A stretch of 8,010 bases of DNA from contig JAEWRS010000481.1 in assembly GCA_023398855.1 (NCBI GenBank), positions 1-8,010 on the forward strand. The letters run 5' to 3'. Positions within the stretch are counted from its first letter, which is position 1, and each line of letters starts with the position of its first letter. Positions 1 through 6,862 of this stretch are shown here, one piece after another. The position numbers and the translations under genes were made by a program. The notes under the pieces are model-generated. The model had not been told where the DNA came from. It was given only the letters and a program-made list of their open reading frames with translations, and made no database searches. This DNA is from Bacillota bacterium (lineage in GTDB: Bacteria > Bacillota > Clostridia > Lachnospirales > Lachnospiraceae).

Positions 1-881
1 TAAAATTAGGAATCGCACCAATCGCATGGACCAACGACGATTTGCCGGACCTGGGGAAGGAAAACACATTTGAACAGTGTGTCAGTGAAATGGCCCTGGC
101 AGGTTTTACCGGTTCCGAGGTGGGCAACAAATATCCAAAAGATGTGGAAACATTAAAAAAGGCATTGGAGCTTCGGGGTGTAGAGATCTGCAATGCATGG
201 TTTTCCACCTTTTTGATCAGCAGACCTTATGAGGAAACAGAAGAAAAATTTGAAAAGCATGTGGCATTTCTGGCGGCAATGGGAGCCAAAGTGGTAGGCG
301 TATCTGAGCAGAGCTACAGCACCCAGGGGATTCAGGACCAGCCGGTGTTTGAAGGAAAGCATGAGATGGATGACAGGGAATGGAATCTGCTGTGTGAAGG
401 CCTAAACCGCCTTGGAAAGCTTTCCAGGGATAAATACGGAGTGGCTTTGACTTTCCATCATCATATGGGAACTGTTGTCCAGAGCGCAGCAGAAGTGGAG
501 CGCATGATGGCCGGAACTGACCCGGAATATGTGAGCCTCCTCTTTGACAGCGGACATTTTGCATACTGCGGCGAGGATCCTGTAGCAATGGTGGAAAAAT
601 ATGTGGGACGTATTAAGCATGTACATTTAAAGGACATCCGGCTTGAAATTGTAAAAAAGGTCAGAGAAGAAAAGATGAGCTTCCTGGCAGGGGTACGGGC
701 AGGAGCGTTCACCATTCCGGGAGACGGGTGCATTGACTTTGACCCAATTTTTAAGGTGCTGGAGGAAGCTTCCTATGAGGGATATATGGTAGTGGAAGCA
801 GAGCAGGACCCTGGGAAGGCAAATCCGCTGGAATATGCCATCTGCGCAAGGAAATTCTTTGCCGAGAAGACCGGACTTTAA
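1..881 (+). CDS. iolE: Inosose dehydratase (2-keto-myo-inositol dehydratase), 5'-truncated
   Basis: Converts scyllo-inosose to a trihydroxycyclohexanedione, the second step of myo-inositol catabolism in the cytoplasm. The frame is open from the window edge (first full codon at base 3) and gives 292 visible residues. It begins KLGIAPIAWTNDD, the typical IolE N-terminus, so only a few residues lie outside the window. A TTG at 42 is an internal leucine, not the start. Family motifs seen: EVGNKYP, FHHHMGT, LLFDSGHFAYCGEDP, HVHLKD and VVEAEQDPG. These are the strands of a xylose-isomerase-like TIM barrel carrying the expected acidic and histidine metal ligands. The usual family length is about 300 residues, so the gene is otherwise intact. 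iolG follows after 29 nt, which supports the assignment. A generic sugar-phosphate isomerase/epimerase paralogue is the alternative, but the N-terminal and HHHMGT motifs argue for IolE. Confidence 0.93.
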   Translation, partial: KLGIAPIAWTNDDLPDLGKENTFEQCVSEMALAGFTGSEVGNKYPKDVETLKKALELRGVEICNAWFSTFLISRPYEETEEKFEKHVAFLAAMGAKVVGVSEQSYSTQGIQDQPVFEGKHEMDDREWNLLCEGLNRLGKLSRDKYGVALTFHHHMGTVVQSAAEVERMMAGTDPEYVSLLFDSGHFAYCGEDPVAMVEKYVGRIKHVHLKDIRLEIVKKVREEKMSFLAGVRAGAFTIPGDGCIDFDPIFKVLEEASYEGYMVVEAEQDPGKANPLEYAICARKFFAEKTGL

Positions 882-910
882 TTAGGAAGATAGAGAGAGG
901 AGAAGATATT

Positions 911-1924
911 ATGGTAACAGTAGGAATTATTGGAGCAGGAAGAATTGGAAAAGTACATACTACCAGCATCTGCAACCTGGTGAAAAACGGAAAGATCAAA
1001 ACCATTGCCGATCCGTTTATGAATGAGGAAACTGAAAACTGGGCAAAAGGCATGGGAATTCCCAACACCACAAAGGATTACAAGGAAATTTTAGCAGACC
1101 CGGAGATTGATGCCGTTTTGATCTGCTCATCAACCAACACCCATTCACCTATTTCCGTTGAGGCCATTCAGGCGGGAAAGCATGTTTTCTGTGAAAAACC
1201 CATTGATCACGACATTGAGAAGATCAAGGAGGTCATGGAAGTATTAAAGACCAGTAAGGTGAAATATCAGGTAGGCTTTAACCGCCGTTTTGACCATAAC
1301 TTTGAGGCAGTGAGAAATGCGGTTGCAGCCGGAAAAATTGGCGAACCTCACATCATTAAGGTGACTTCCAGAGATCCGGAACCGCCAAGTGCAGAATATG
1401 CCGCAGTATCCGGCGGTATGTTCTTAGATATGACCATACATGATTTTGACATGGTCCGCTACTTAGCAGGCTGCGATGCAGAGGAAATATACGTTCAGTC
1501 CGCTGTTTTGGTGGATCCGGCCATTGGAGAAGCCGGTGATGTGGATACGGCAGTCATTACATTGAAAATGGAGAACGGAAGCCTGGCGGTCATTGATAAT
1601 TCCAGAAGAGCTGCCTATGGATATGACCAGAGGGCCGAGGTATTTGGCTCCAAGGGTATGGTAGCCACTGCTAATGATACGGAATCCAGTGCAGTGCTGA
1701 GCACTGCTGATGGGGTGACAGGAGAAAAGCCCCTTTACTTCTTCCTGGAGCGTTATATGCAATCCTTTGCAAAGGAAGTGAACTGCTTCATTGAGGCCAT
1801 TGAGAATGATACTCCCACCCCTCTTGGTGTGGAAGACGGCTTAAAACCAGTATTAATGGGAATCGCAGCCAAAAAGTCCGTACAGGAGCACAGGCCCGTG
1901 AAGATTTCTGAAATCATGCTGTAA
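911..1924 (+). CDS. iolG: Inositol 2-dehydrogenase (Gfo/Idh/MocA family)
   Basis: Oxidises myo-inositol to scyllo-inosose with NAD+, the entry step of the pathway. The 337 residues match the family length. The N-terminal Rossmann domain has GxGxxG at residues 8-13 (GAGRIG) and Asp34 at the end of the second strand, which favours NAD over NADP. The EKP motif is at 95-97, with Lys96 as the catalytic lysine. The C-terminal domain carries DMTIHDFD, in which Asp173 and His177 complete the Lys-Asp-His catalytic set of the family. The ATG start is fixed by AGGAG at 898-902, 8 nt upstream. The gene sits 29 nt after iolE and 26 nt before iolB, as part of one operon. Gfo/Idh/MocA enzymes vary in substrate, and scyllo-inositol or D-chiro-inositol activity cannot be excluded; the IolE and IolB neighbours make inositol the best call. 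Confidence 0.9.
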   Translation: MVTVGIIGAGRIGKVHTTSICNLVKNGKIKTIADPFMNEETENWAKGMGIPNTTKDYKEILADPEIDAVLICSSTNTHSPISVEAIQAGKHVFCEKPIDHDIEKIKEVMEVLKTSKVKYQVGFNRRFDHNFEAVRNAVAAGKIGEPHIIKVTSRDPEPPSAEYAAVSGGMFLDMTIHDFDMVRYLAGCDAEEIYVQSAVLVDPAIGEAGDVDTAVITLKMENGSLAVIDNSRRAAYGYDQRAEVFGSKGMVATANDTESSAVLSTADGVTGEKPLYFFLERYMQSFAKEVNCFIEAIENDTPTPLGVEDGLKPVLMGIAAKKSVQEHRPVKISEIML

Positions 1925-1950
1925 GAAGCAGGAAAGAGAAAGGAGCAGCC

Positions 1951-2727
1951 ATGAGCGAAATATTCAGTTATCCGGAATTTGATCCAGAAGGAATAAAGAC
2001 CCTGACAAAAGCGGGGGATGGAGAAAATGACATGTGGATGGACATTGCCATTTACCAGATGAAGGCAGGGGATGTACGCTCATTCTCCTGCCCGGCAGAT
2101 GAGATGGCAGTCCTTCTTCTCACCGGGGAGATCCGGTTTTCCTGGGAAGAAAAGGAAGAATGGGGAAAGCGAAGCAGCCTGATGGAGGAAGGACCCTACT
2201 GCCTCCACGTTTCTAAGGGTGTTTCGGTGAGCATACTGGCAGAGGCAGACAGTCAGGTGCTGGTTCAGTCCACGAAAAACGACAGGATGTTTGACAGCGT
2301 ATTCTATAGGCCTGAGGACTGTACCAATGATATTTTTGGTGAAGGGCTTTGGGAAAACAAGATGAAGCGGACGGTCCGTACTATCTTTGATTATGCAAAT
2401 GCCCCTTATTCCAATATGGTAAACGGGGAAGTCATCACTCATCAGGGAGGCTGGTCCAGCTACACTCCTCATGATCATCTTCAGCCTGAAGTCTATTATT
2501 ACCGCTTTGAACGGCCGGAAGGTTTCGGAGCCTGCTTTGTTGGGGAGGAAGCCTTTAAAATCAAGGATGGAAGCTGCGCTGCCATTCCCGGAGGGAGAAC
2601 ACATCCTCAGGTGACGGCACCTGGATTTCCCATGTACTACTGTTGGATGATCCGCCATCTTCCGGGCAACCCCTGGACAACAAGGACAGATGATCCCAGA
2701 TATAACTGGATCAAGGAAGTGAAATAA
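1951..2727 (+). CDS. iolB: 5-deoxy-glucuronate isomerase (KduI/IolB family)
   Basis: Expected to isomerise 5-deoxy-D-glucuronate to 5-dehydro-2-deoxy-D-gluconate, the step after IolD in inositol breakdown. The protein has 258 residues, slightly shorter than the roughly 270 usual for IolB. It appears to have two cupin halves. The C-terminal half holds the metal site: HDH (His174, His176), Glu180 in QPEVYYYRF, and His218 in GGRTHPQV, followed by APGFPMYYCWMI. The ATG has AGGAG at 1941-1945, 5 nt upstream. The sequence differs from the well-known Bacillus type in the spacing around the HxH motif, so this may be a divergent clostridial subgroup. It is the last gene of its operon, with a strong terminator 33 nt after the stop. 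The family assignment is firm and the exact isomerase activity is inferred from the iolE-iolG context. Confidence 0.85.
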   Translation: MSEIFSYPEFDPEGIKTLTKAGDGENDMWMDIAIYQMKAGDVRSFSCPADEMAVLLLTGEIRFSWEEKEEWGKRSSLMEEGPYCLHVSKGVSVSILAEADSQVLVQSTKNDRMFDSVFYRPEDCTNDIFGEGLWENKMKRTVRTIFDYANAPYSNMVNGEVITHQGGWSSYTPHDHLQPEVYYYRFERPEGFGACFVGEEAFKIKDGSCAAIPGGRTHPQVTAPGFPMYYCWMIRHLPGNPWTTRTDDPRYNWIKEVK

Positions 2728-2760
2728 TCAGATACTCTTTCCCTATAAATCAGAAAAAGA

Positions 2761-2800
2761 GGAACCTGCGGCTTGAGAACGGGCCGCAGGTTCCTTTTTT
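2761..2800 (+). terminator. Rho-independent terminator of the iol operon
   Basis: A perfect 12-bp GC-rich stem pairs 2761-2772 (GGAACCTGCGGC) with 2783-2794 (GCCGCAGGTTCC). The loop is 10 nt and six T follow at 2795-2800. It starts 33 nt after the iolB stop and isolates the inositol genes from the transporter operon. An A-rich run at 2754-2758 on the other side could let it work in both directions. Confidence 0.95.
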
Positions 2801-2867
2801 GCGCCGGATTCCTGACATTATGAGGCCTTTTCCCACCGTGCTTCATATATTAACCAGAAAAAAATCC

Positions 2868-2896
2868 TTGACTTTTCAAATAAAACTTTTTATAAT
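2868..2896 (+). promoter_or_regulatory. Sigma-A type promoter of the amino acid ABC transporter operon
   Basis: The -35 box TTGACT (2868-2873) and the -10 box TATAAT (2891-2896) are separated by exactly 17 bp of AT-rich sequence. Transcription should start near 2903, giving a leader of about 95 nt before the ATPase start. It lies just downstream of the iol terminator, as expected for a new transcription unit. Confidence 0.85.
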
Positions 2897-2917
2897 AACA
2901 ACAATTAAAAACACTAA

Positions 2918-2960
2918 GCAAAGACGCTTAAGAATTTTTGAATCTAAGGCGTCTTTTTGC
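2918..2960 (+). terminator. Terminator-like hairpin in the 5' leader of the ABC operon (possible attenuator)
   Basis: Bases 2921-2930 (AAGACGCTTA) pair with 2945-2955 with one bulged G at 2949. The loop is 14 nt, and the 3' arm runs into five T at 2954-2958. GC at 2918-2919 can also pair with GC at 2959-2960 around two unpaired T. It begins about 15 nt after the predicted transcription start and ends 37 nt before the ATPase start, so it falls inside the operon's own leader and not after another gene. That position suggests conditional termination. No second hairpin that clearly competes for the same arms was found, so control by a protein or by partial read-through is also possible. Confidence 0.6.
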
Positions 2961-2982
2961 ATATTCGCAGAAAAGTTTTCAG

Positions 2983-2989
2983 AGAGGGG
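2983..2989 (+). promoter_or_regulatory. Ribosome binding site that fixes the ATPase start
   Basis: AGAGGGG ends 8 nt before the ATG at 2998. A longer reading from TTG at 2938 would start inside the leader hairpin without a ribosome binding site, and the next in-frame ATG at 3007 is 17 nt away. This favours 2998. Confidence 0.8.
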
Positions 2990-2997
2990 ATGGAATT

Positions 2998-3729
2998 ATG
3001 CCAGATATGGTGAAAGTTGAGAACTTAAAAAAGAACTTCGGAGATTTAGAGGTTTTAAAGGATATAAGCCTGACGGTAAAGGAGGGCGAAAAGCTGGTAA
3101 TCATAGGGCCCTCTGGTTCAGGAAAGTCTACTTTTATCCGTTGTATCAATTATCTTGAAGAACCCACCAGCGGAAAAATAACCGTGGCAGGCACGGAAGT
3201 GACAAAAAAGAACCATTTGGAAATGGCGAAAAAATATTCCTCTATGGTTTTTCAGCAGTTTAATTTATACCCCCATCTCACTGTCTTAGAAAATCTGACT
3301 CTTGCACCTATCAAGCTGCAGCATGTTCCCAAAGAAGAGGCAAAGAATAATGCCATTAAATGTCTCGAACGAGTAGGCTTAAAGGAAAAGGCAGGGAATT
3401 ATCCGGTTCAGCTTTCCGGCGGACAACAGCAGAGAGTGGCTATAGCCAGAGCTCTATGTACCAAGCAGCCTCTCATACTCTTTGATGAACCAACCTCAGC
3501 ACTGGATCCTGAAATGGTTCAGGAGGTTTTAAATGTAATGGTGGAGCTGGCTCATGAAAATATCACGATGGTCTGCGTGACTCATGAGATGGGCTTTGCC
3601 CGTCAGGTAGCTGACCGGGTGATCTTTATGGATGGAGGATATATCCTGGAAGAAGGAACACCGGAACACTTTTTTGAATGTCCGGAACATGAGCGGACCA
3701 AAGCGTTTCTTAGCAAAATCCTTCATTAG
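2998..3729 (+). CDS. Polar amino acid ABC transporter, ATP-binding subunit
   Basis: ATP hydrolysing subunit on the cytoplasmic face of an amino acid importer. The protein has 243 residues, standard for GlnQ/GltL-like ATPases. All motifs are intact: Walker [10 protein letters not shown] (37-45), Q-loop Gln86 in VFQQF, signature LSGGQQQR (139-146), Walker B ending in Asp163-Glu164, D-loop SALD (167-170) and switch His196. The [17 protein letters not shown] segment after the Q-loop is characteristic of polar amino acid importers. It is the first gene of an operon with a binding protein 41 nt downstream and two permeases. The frame stays open 60 bases upstream of the chosen start, but that stretch overlaps the leader hairpin. 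The family is certain; the amino acid is inferred from the binding protein. Confidence 0.95.
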   Translation: MPDMVKVENLKKNFGDLEVLKDISLTVKEGEKLVIIGPSGSGKSTFIRCINYLEEPTSGKITVAGTEVTKKNHLEMAKKYSSMVFQQFNLYPHLTVLENLTLAPIKLQHVPKEEAKNNAIKCLERVGLKEKAGNYPVQLSGGQQQRVAIARALCTKQPLILFDEPTSALDPEMVQEVLNVMVELAHENITMVCVTHEMGFARQVADRVIFMDGGYILEEGTPEHFFECPEHERTKAFLSKILH

Positions 3730-3770
3730 GATGTTGTTTATGATAATAATAAGATGAGGAGGAACCAATT

Positions 3771-4667
3771 ATGATGAAGAAAATGTTATCACTGGCACTG
3801 GCTTTTGCAACTGTTGTATCTTTAACTGCGTGCGGAGGTGGCACCGTAGAAACCACTAAGGCAGCTCCGGCTGAGACAAAGGCGGAAGGAACAGGGGGAG
3901 CCGGTTCTACAGAAGCAGCTGGAGGAAAGGTTACTGCTGACGTACAGAAAATTATTGACCGTGGAGTTTTAAAAGTTGGCTGTAAGGCGGATATTCCAAA
4001 GTTCAGCTTACAGAATACGGCAACAGGAGAATACGAAGGCTTTGAAGATGATATTGCCTATGAGATCGCAGGCTCTGTTTTCGGCTGCACTGCAGCGGAA
4101 GCAAAAGAAAAGAAACTGGTAGAATTCCAGGGGGTAACTGCTAAGACAAGAGGACCTCTCTTAGAAAACGGAGAGATTGATCTGGTTATTGCTACCTTTA
4201 CCATTACACCGGAAAGAAAAGAGACTTATAACTTCTCTACTCCATATTATACAGATGCAGTGGGTCTTCTGGTTAATAAAGATTCTGGAATCGGTTCCAT
4301 TGAAGATCTGGACGGAAAGATCATTGGCGTGGCCCAGTCTTCTACAACAAAGGATGGCTTTAAGAAATATGTTGATGAAAAAGGCTTAAAAGTAAACCCG
4401 CAGTTCCAGGAGTTTGACGGCTATCCCGCACTGGCTCAGGCACTTGCAACCAAGCAGATTGACTGCTTTTCTGTTGACCGTGCTATTTTAGCAGGTTATT
4501 TAAACGACGGGAACCAGATCTTACAGGACCGTTTTGCAGAGCAGGACTACGGTGTGGCAGCTGCAAAGGAGAATGGAGGACTTGCCGCACTTGTTGATGA
4601 AAAGATTACTTCCATGCTTTCCGACGGCTCCCTTACGGCTCTTCAGGATCAGTGGGGATTGCAGTAA
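3771..4667 (+). CDS. Amino acid ABC transporter substrate-binding lipoprotein, PEB1a-like (aspartate/glutamate)
   Basis: Captures the amino acid outside the membrane and delivers it to the permeases. The protein has 298 residues. A lipoprotein signal peptide (MMKKMLSLALAFATVVS) ends in the lipobox LTAC with Cys21 as the lipidated residue. A low-complexity Ala/Gly/Thr/Glu linker covers about 22-55. The SBP_bac_3 domain runs from about 56 to the end. It includes TAKTRGPLLENGEID (123-137, with Arg127 the likely carboxylate-binding arginine), ATFTITPERK (141-150), NFSTPYYTDAVGLLV, and FSVDRAILAGY with Asp236 placed to contact the amino group. From memory these segments closely resemble Campylobacter PEB1a, an aspartate/glutamate binder, which suggests acidic amino acids; glutamine or cystine cannot be ruled out. 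AGGAGG (3757-3762) lies 8 nt before the ATG. Confidence 0.92.
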   Translation: MMKKMLSLALAFATVVSLTACGGGTVETTKAAPAETKAEGTGGAGSTEAAGGKVTADVQKIIDRGVLKVGCKADIPKFSLQNTATGEYEGFEDDIAYEIAGSVFGCTAAEAKEKKLVEFQGVTAKTRGPLLENGEIDLVIATFTITPERKETYNFSTPYYTDAVGLLVNKDSGIGSIEDLDGKIIGVAQSSTTKDGFKKYVDEKGLKVNPQFQEFDGYPALAQALATKQIDCFSVDRAILAGYLNDGNQILQDRFAEQDYGVAAAKENGGLAALVDEKITSMLSDGSLTALQDQWGLQ

Positions 4668-4690
4668 ACCTTATGTAAAGGAAAAATGAT

Positions 4691-5425
4691 ATGATAAAAG
4701 GTCTTTTTGATGTAAAACGATGGAATGCCCTGTTTCAGGCATTTCCTGATTATTATATACCGGGCTTTCTTATGACGCTTAAAATATCACTGGTGGGGCT
4801 GGCCGTTGCGCTGGCCCTTGGAGTGATATTTGGTATTTTTTCAACGGCTAAATTTAAACCGTTTATGATAATTTCACGAATATATGTGGAATTCATTCAG
4901 AATACGCCACTGGCTTTGCAGGTGATATGCTATTATTCCGTATTGCCCATGTTATTTTCCAGTTCAGGCTTCCGGATTCCCAAATTTGTTCTGGGTGTAA
5001 TTGGAGTAGGGGTTTATCACGGTGCCTACATATCAGAGGTGATAAGGACCGGAATCGAAGCCATACCAAAAGGCCAGTCAGAAGCGGCCTCGTCTCAGGG
5101 ATTTTCCTATCTGGAAACCATGTATCATATCATCCTGCCGCAAACCATTAAGATTATTATGCCGCCCCTTGCAAACCAGGCACTGAATCTGGTGAAGAAC
5201 ACCTCTATTCTGGCTATGGTAGCTGGTATGGATTTAATGTACTTCACAGATTCCTGGGGCGCTGACAGAGGATACTTTGCTCAGGCATATTTTACCAGTG
5301 CACTGATGTACTTTGTCATCTGTTTTCCTTTGGCAAGGCTGGCCCGCTATTTGGAGATCAGATCCATGCGGCTGCCTGTAGCAAAGACGCTTGATCTTCA
5401 GGCAGATGAGGAGGCAGCATGTTAG
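4691..5425 (+). CDS. Amino acid ABC transporter permease (His/Glu/Gln/Arg type), first subunit
   Basis: One of two membrane subunits forming the import channel. The protein has 244 residues with hydrophobic segments near 24-50, 60-90, 98-120, 160-183 and 195-218. The cytoplasmic EAA loop that docks on the ATPase is clear: SEAASSQGFS, with Glu131-Ala-Ala and Gly137, followed by IILPQ (147-151). EFIQNTPLALQ (67-77) is the usual family segment before it. A ribosome binding site AAAGGA (4677-4682) lies 8 nt upstream, and the gene starts 23 nt after the binding-protein gene. The C-terminal tail is slightly extended and acidic (LQADEEAAC) because the next gene's ribosome binding site lies within it. 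GltJ/GlnP-like in general type. Confidence 0.93.
   Translation: MIKGLFDVKRWNALFQAFPDYYIPGFLMTLKISLVGLAVALALGVIFGIFSTAKFKPFMIISRIYVEFIQNTPLALQVICYYSVLPMLFSSSGFRIPKFVLGVIGVGVYHGAYISEVIRTGIEAIPKGQSEAASSQGFSYLETMYHIILPQTIKIIMPPLANQALNLVKNTSILAMVAGMDLMYFTDSWGADRGYFAQAYFTSALMYFVICFPLARLARYLEIRSMRLPVAKTLDLQADEEAAC
5408..5414 (+). promoter_or_regulatory. Ribosome binding site of the second permease, inside the first permease gene
   Basis: GAGGAGG lies within the last codons of the upstream permease and ends 4 nt before the ATG at 5419. The two genes overlap by 7 nt (5419-5425), a layout that allows translational coupling and balanced production of the two subunits. Confidence 0.75.
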
Positions 5426-6081
5426 AATTATTTCACCAGATTTTTTCTCAGGCCAATGTATTATTTATGCTGAAGGGTCTTAGAATGACGGTGCTGATTG
5501 CCGTTTTTGCCACCGTCATCAGTATGTTTTTTGGAACTATCCTGGCTCTTATCAGGACCTATTCCACTGGAAAGTGGAGATGGGCGGGAGGAGTCGTGGC
5601 GGCTTATACGGAGTTTTTCCGTTGTACCCCTAATCTTTTGTGGATACTTTGGATCTATTTTACCGTGAAGGGGAATAAAGTTGGAGTATCGGTATTTGCG
5701 ATTTCTCTTTTTACTTCAGCAGTCATGGCAGAGATATTCCGCGGGGGATTAAATTCCATTCCCAAGGGCCAGTTTGAAGGTGCCCAGTCTCAGGGATTCA
5801 GCTTTGTACAGACTCTTATGTATATCGTGCTCCCTCAGACGTACAAAAAGGTCATTCCTGCCCTGCTTAGTCAGGTGATCACTATTATCAAGGACACATC
5901 CTTTTTAAAAATGGTAGATGTGGCCGAGTTTATGAGAAACTGCTCGGTTGTCCTTGGAAGTATTTATGATGCAAGAGGTATGCTGATGCTGTTTGCATTT
6001 GAAGCACTTTGCTATTTTACTATCTGCTTTGCCCTCAGCTGTGTTGTGAGGGGATATCAAAAAACAATTGTAACCGGTTAG
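5419..6081 (+). CDS. Amino acid ABC transporter permease, second subunit
   Basis: Pairs with the preceding permease to form a heterodimeric channel. The protein has 220 residues, with hydrophobic segments near 20-45, 58-82, 87-108, 145-160 and 188-210. The EAA loop reads FEGAQSQGFS (Glu120, Gly126) followed by YIVLPQ (135-140), so the canonical second residue is Gly instead of Ala. EFFRCTPNLLWILW (65-78) corresponds to the family's E-x-x-R-x-T/N-P segment. The ATG overlaps the stop of the first permease by 7 nt. It is similar in layout to GltK/GlnP subunits. The assignment as the partner subunit follows from family and position. Confidence 0.93.
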   Translation: MLELFHQIFSQANVLFMLKGLRMTVLIAVFATVISMFFGTILALIRTYSTGKWRWAGGVVAAYTEFFRCTPNLLWILWIYFTVKGNKVGVSVFAISLFTSAVMAEIFRGGLNSIPKGQFEGAQSQGFSFVQTLMYIVLPQTYKKVIPALLSQVITIIKDTSFLKMVDVAEFMRNCSVVLGSIYDARGMLMLFAFEALCYFTICFALSCVVRGYQKTIVTG

Positions 6082-6097
6082 GGAGGAATATCTTGCT

Positions 6098-6694
6098 ATG
6101 AAGAAGTTTACAATTACCATTACCCGCGAGTTCGGAAGCCTGGGGCGCTCCATTGCCAAAGAACTGTCCAAAGAGCTGGGGGTGGAATTCTATGATCGAG
6201 ACATTGTAGAAGAAGTTGCAAAGCAGCTGAACCTGCCGGTTTCCACGGTCAGTGAGGAAGAAGAAAAATCAAAGCAGAGCTTTTTGCCTCGGATGTTCCC
6301 GTTGGGAACGGACGAAACCTATATACAGGACATTATCTTTGATGTACAAAAGGGTATTATACTGGATCTGGCAAGAAGGAGCAGTTGTATCCTGGTGGGA
6401 AGGTGTTCAGATTACTTATTGGAAAAGGAAAAGAACAACATTAATATATTTATCTATGCACCTTATGAAAAAAGACTGGAAAACTGTGTGAGCACTCTTG
6501 GAATGACTGAGGGTGAGGCAAAGAGAATGATCGCGTCTGTAGACAGGGCCAGAAATGCCTATCATAAGAAATACGCCGGTTACCTTCCAGGTGACCCGGA
6601 GCATAAGAATCTGATGATCGACTCTTCCCTTCTAGGAGTTACGGGAACCGCAAAGCTGGTTGCACAGATTGTGCATCAGCTGTATGGGGAATAG
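6098..6694 (+). CDS. Cytidylate kinase-like family protein
   Basis: 198-residue protein related to (d)CMP kinases (P-loop NTPase fold). The N-terminus TITITREFGSLGRSIAKEL (4-22) matches the family start, but the nucleotide loop reads GSLGR (13-17) where most relatives have GSGGR, and there is no classic GxxxxGK[ST]. Also seen: FYDRDIVEEVA (31-41, with Asp33 and Arg34), ILVGRCSDYLL (98-108) and the late block VDRARNAYHKKYAGYLPGD (148-166) followed by LMIDSSLLG. The substrate is unknown; this family is often annotated as cytidylate kinase without proof and is distinct from the essential Cmk. It begins 16 nt after the permease stop with GGGAGG (6081-6086) 11 nt before the ATG, so it is probably co-transcribed with the transporter. 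A regulatory nucleotide-binding role is possible but is speculation. Confidence 0.82.
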   Translation: MKKFTITITREFGSLGRSIAKELSKELGVEFYDRDIVEEVAKQLNLPVSTVSEEEEKSKQSFLPRMFPLGTDETYIQDIIFDVQKGIILDLARRSSCILVGRCSDYLLEKEKNNINIFIYAPYEKRLENCVSTLGMTEGEAKRMIASVDRARNAYHKKYAGYLPGDPEHKNLMIDSSLLGVTGTAKLVAQIVHQLYGE

Positions 6695-6714
6695 CAAGGG
6701 TGTGAATTTTTATA

Positions 6715-6777
6715 AGAACAGGCCTTTTTGGTGATGCATGGGTGAAGGACTCATATATCATTGGAAGGGCCTGTTTT
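6715..6777 (+). terminator. Long imperfect hairpin after the transporter operon (weak terminator or corA leader element)
   Basis: Bases 6715-6743 pair with 6749-6777 around a 5-nt loop (6744-6748). Of 29 positions only C6737/A6755 is a mismatch, and about eight are G-U pairs; no bulges are needed. The outer arms are AACAGGCC (6717-6724) and GGCCTGTT (6768-6775). The stem begins 20 nt after the kinase-like gene. Only four T (6774-6777) follow before AA, so it is weaker than the iol terminator. Many G-U pairs with an intact helix mean the + strand RNA folds better than the - strand copy, which points to function as RNA. Confidence 0.5.
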
Positions 6778-6827
6778 AATGGCCAAAGAGAATATGGTGA
6801 TCAATGAAAAACCGGATTAAAACAGGC
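6769..6827 (+). repeat. Perfect 12-bp inverted repeat overlapping the hairpin upstream of corA
   Basis: GCCTGTTTTAAT (6769-6780) is the exact reverse complement of ATTAAAACAGGC (6816-6827), with a 35-nt spacer. The left arm is also the 3' arm of the hairpin at 6715-6777, so the two folds exclude each other. The right arm ends 35 nt before the corA start. A further short pairing, CTGCT (6827-6831) with AGCAG (6846-6850), would touch the start of the corA ribosome binding site. Confidence 0.6.
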
Positions 6828-6862
6828 TGCTGGCAACTATGTGAGAGCAGGAGGAGAGGAAC

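Noticed and set aside
217..733. Several overlapping - strand frames opposite iolE
   Set aside because: They overlap one another and the clear iolE coding sequence, and show no family features.
2080..2658. Open frame of 192 codons on the - strand opposite iolB
   Set aside because: It lies entirely inside iolB, has no ribosome binding site or recognisable protein motifs, and reads as a shadow of the coding strand.
2970..2980. Near-palindrome GAAAAGTTTTC between the leader hairpin and the ATPase ribosome binding site
   Set aside because: Too short and AT-rich to call an operator, with no second copy near the promoter.
2938..2997. Upstream extension of the ATPase from TTG at 2938
   Set aside because: The extension overlaps the leader hairpin, has no ribosome binding site, and adds 20 residues not found at the start of this ATPase family.
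6661..6675. Short palindrome TGCACA-GAT-TGTGCA
   Set aside because: It lies in the last codons of the kinase-like gene, has a 3-nt centre and no T-run, and is readily explained by coding sequence.
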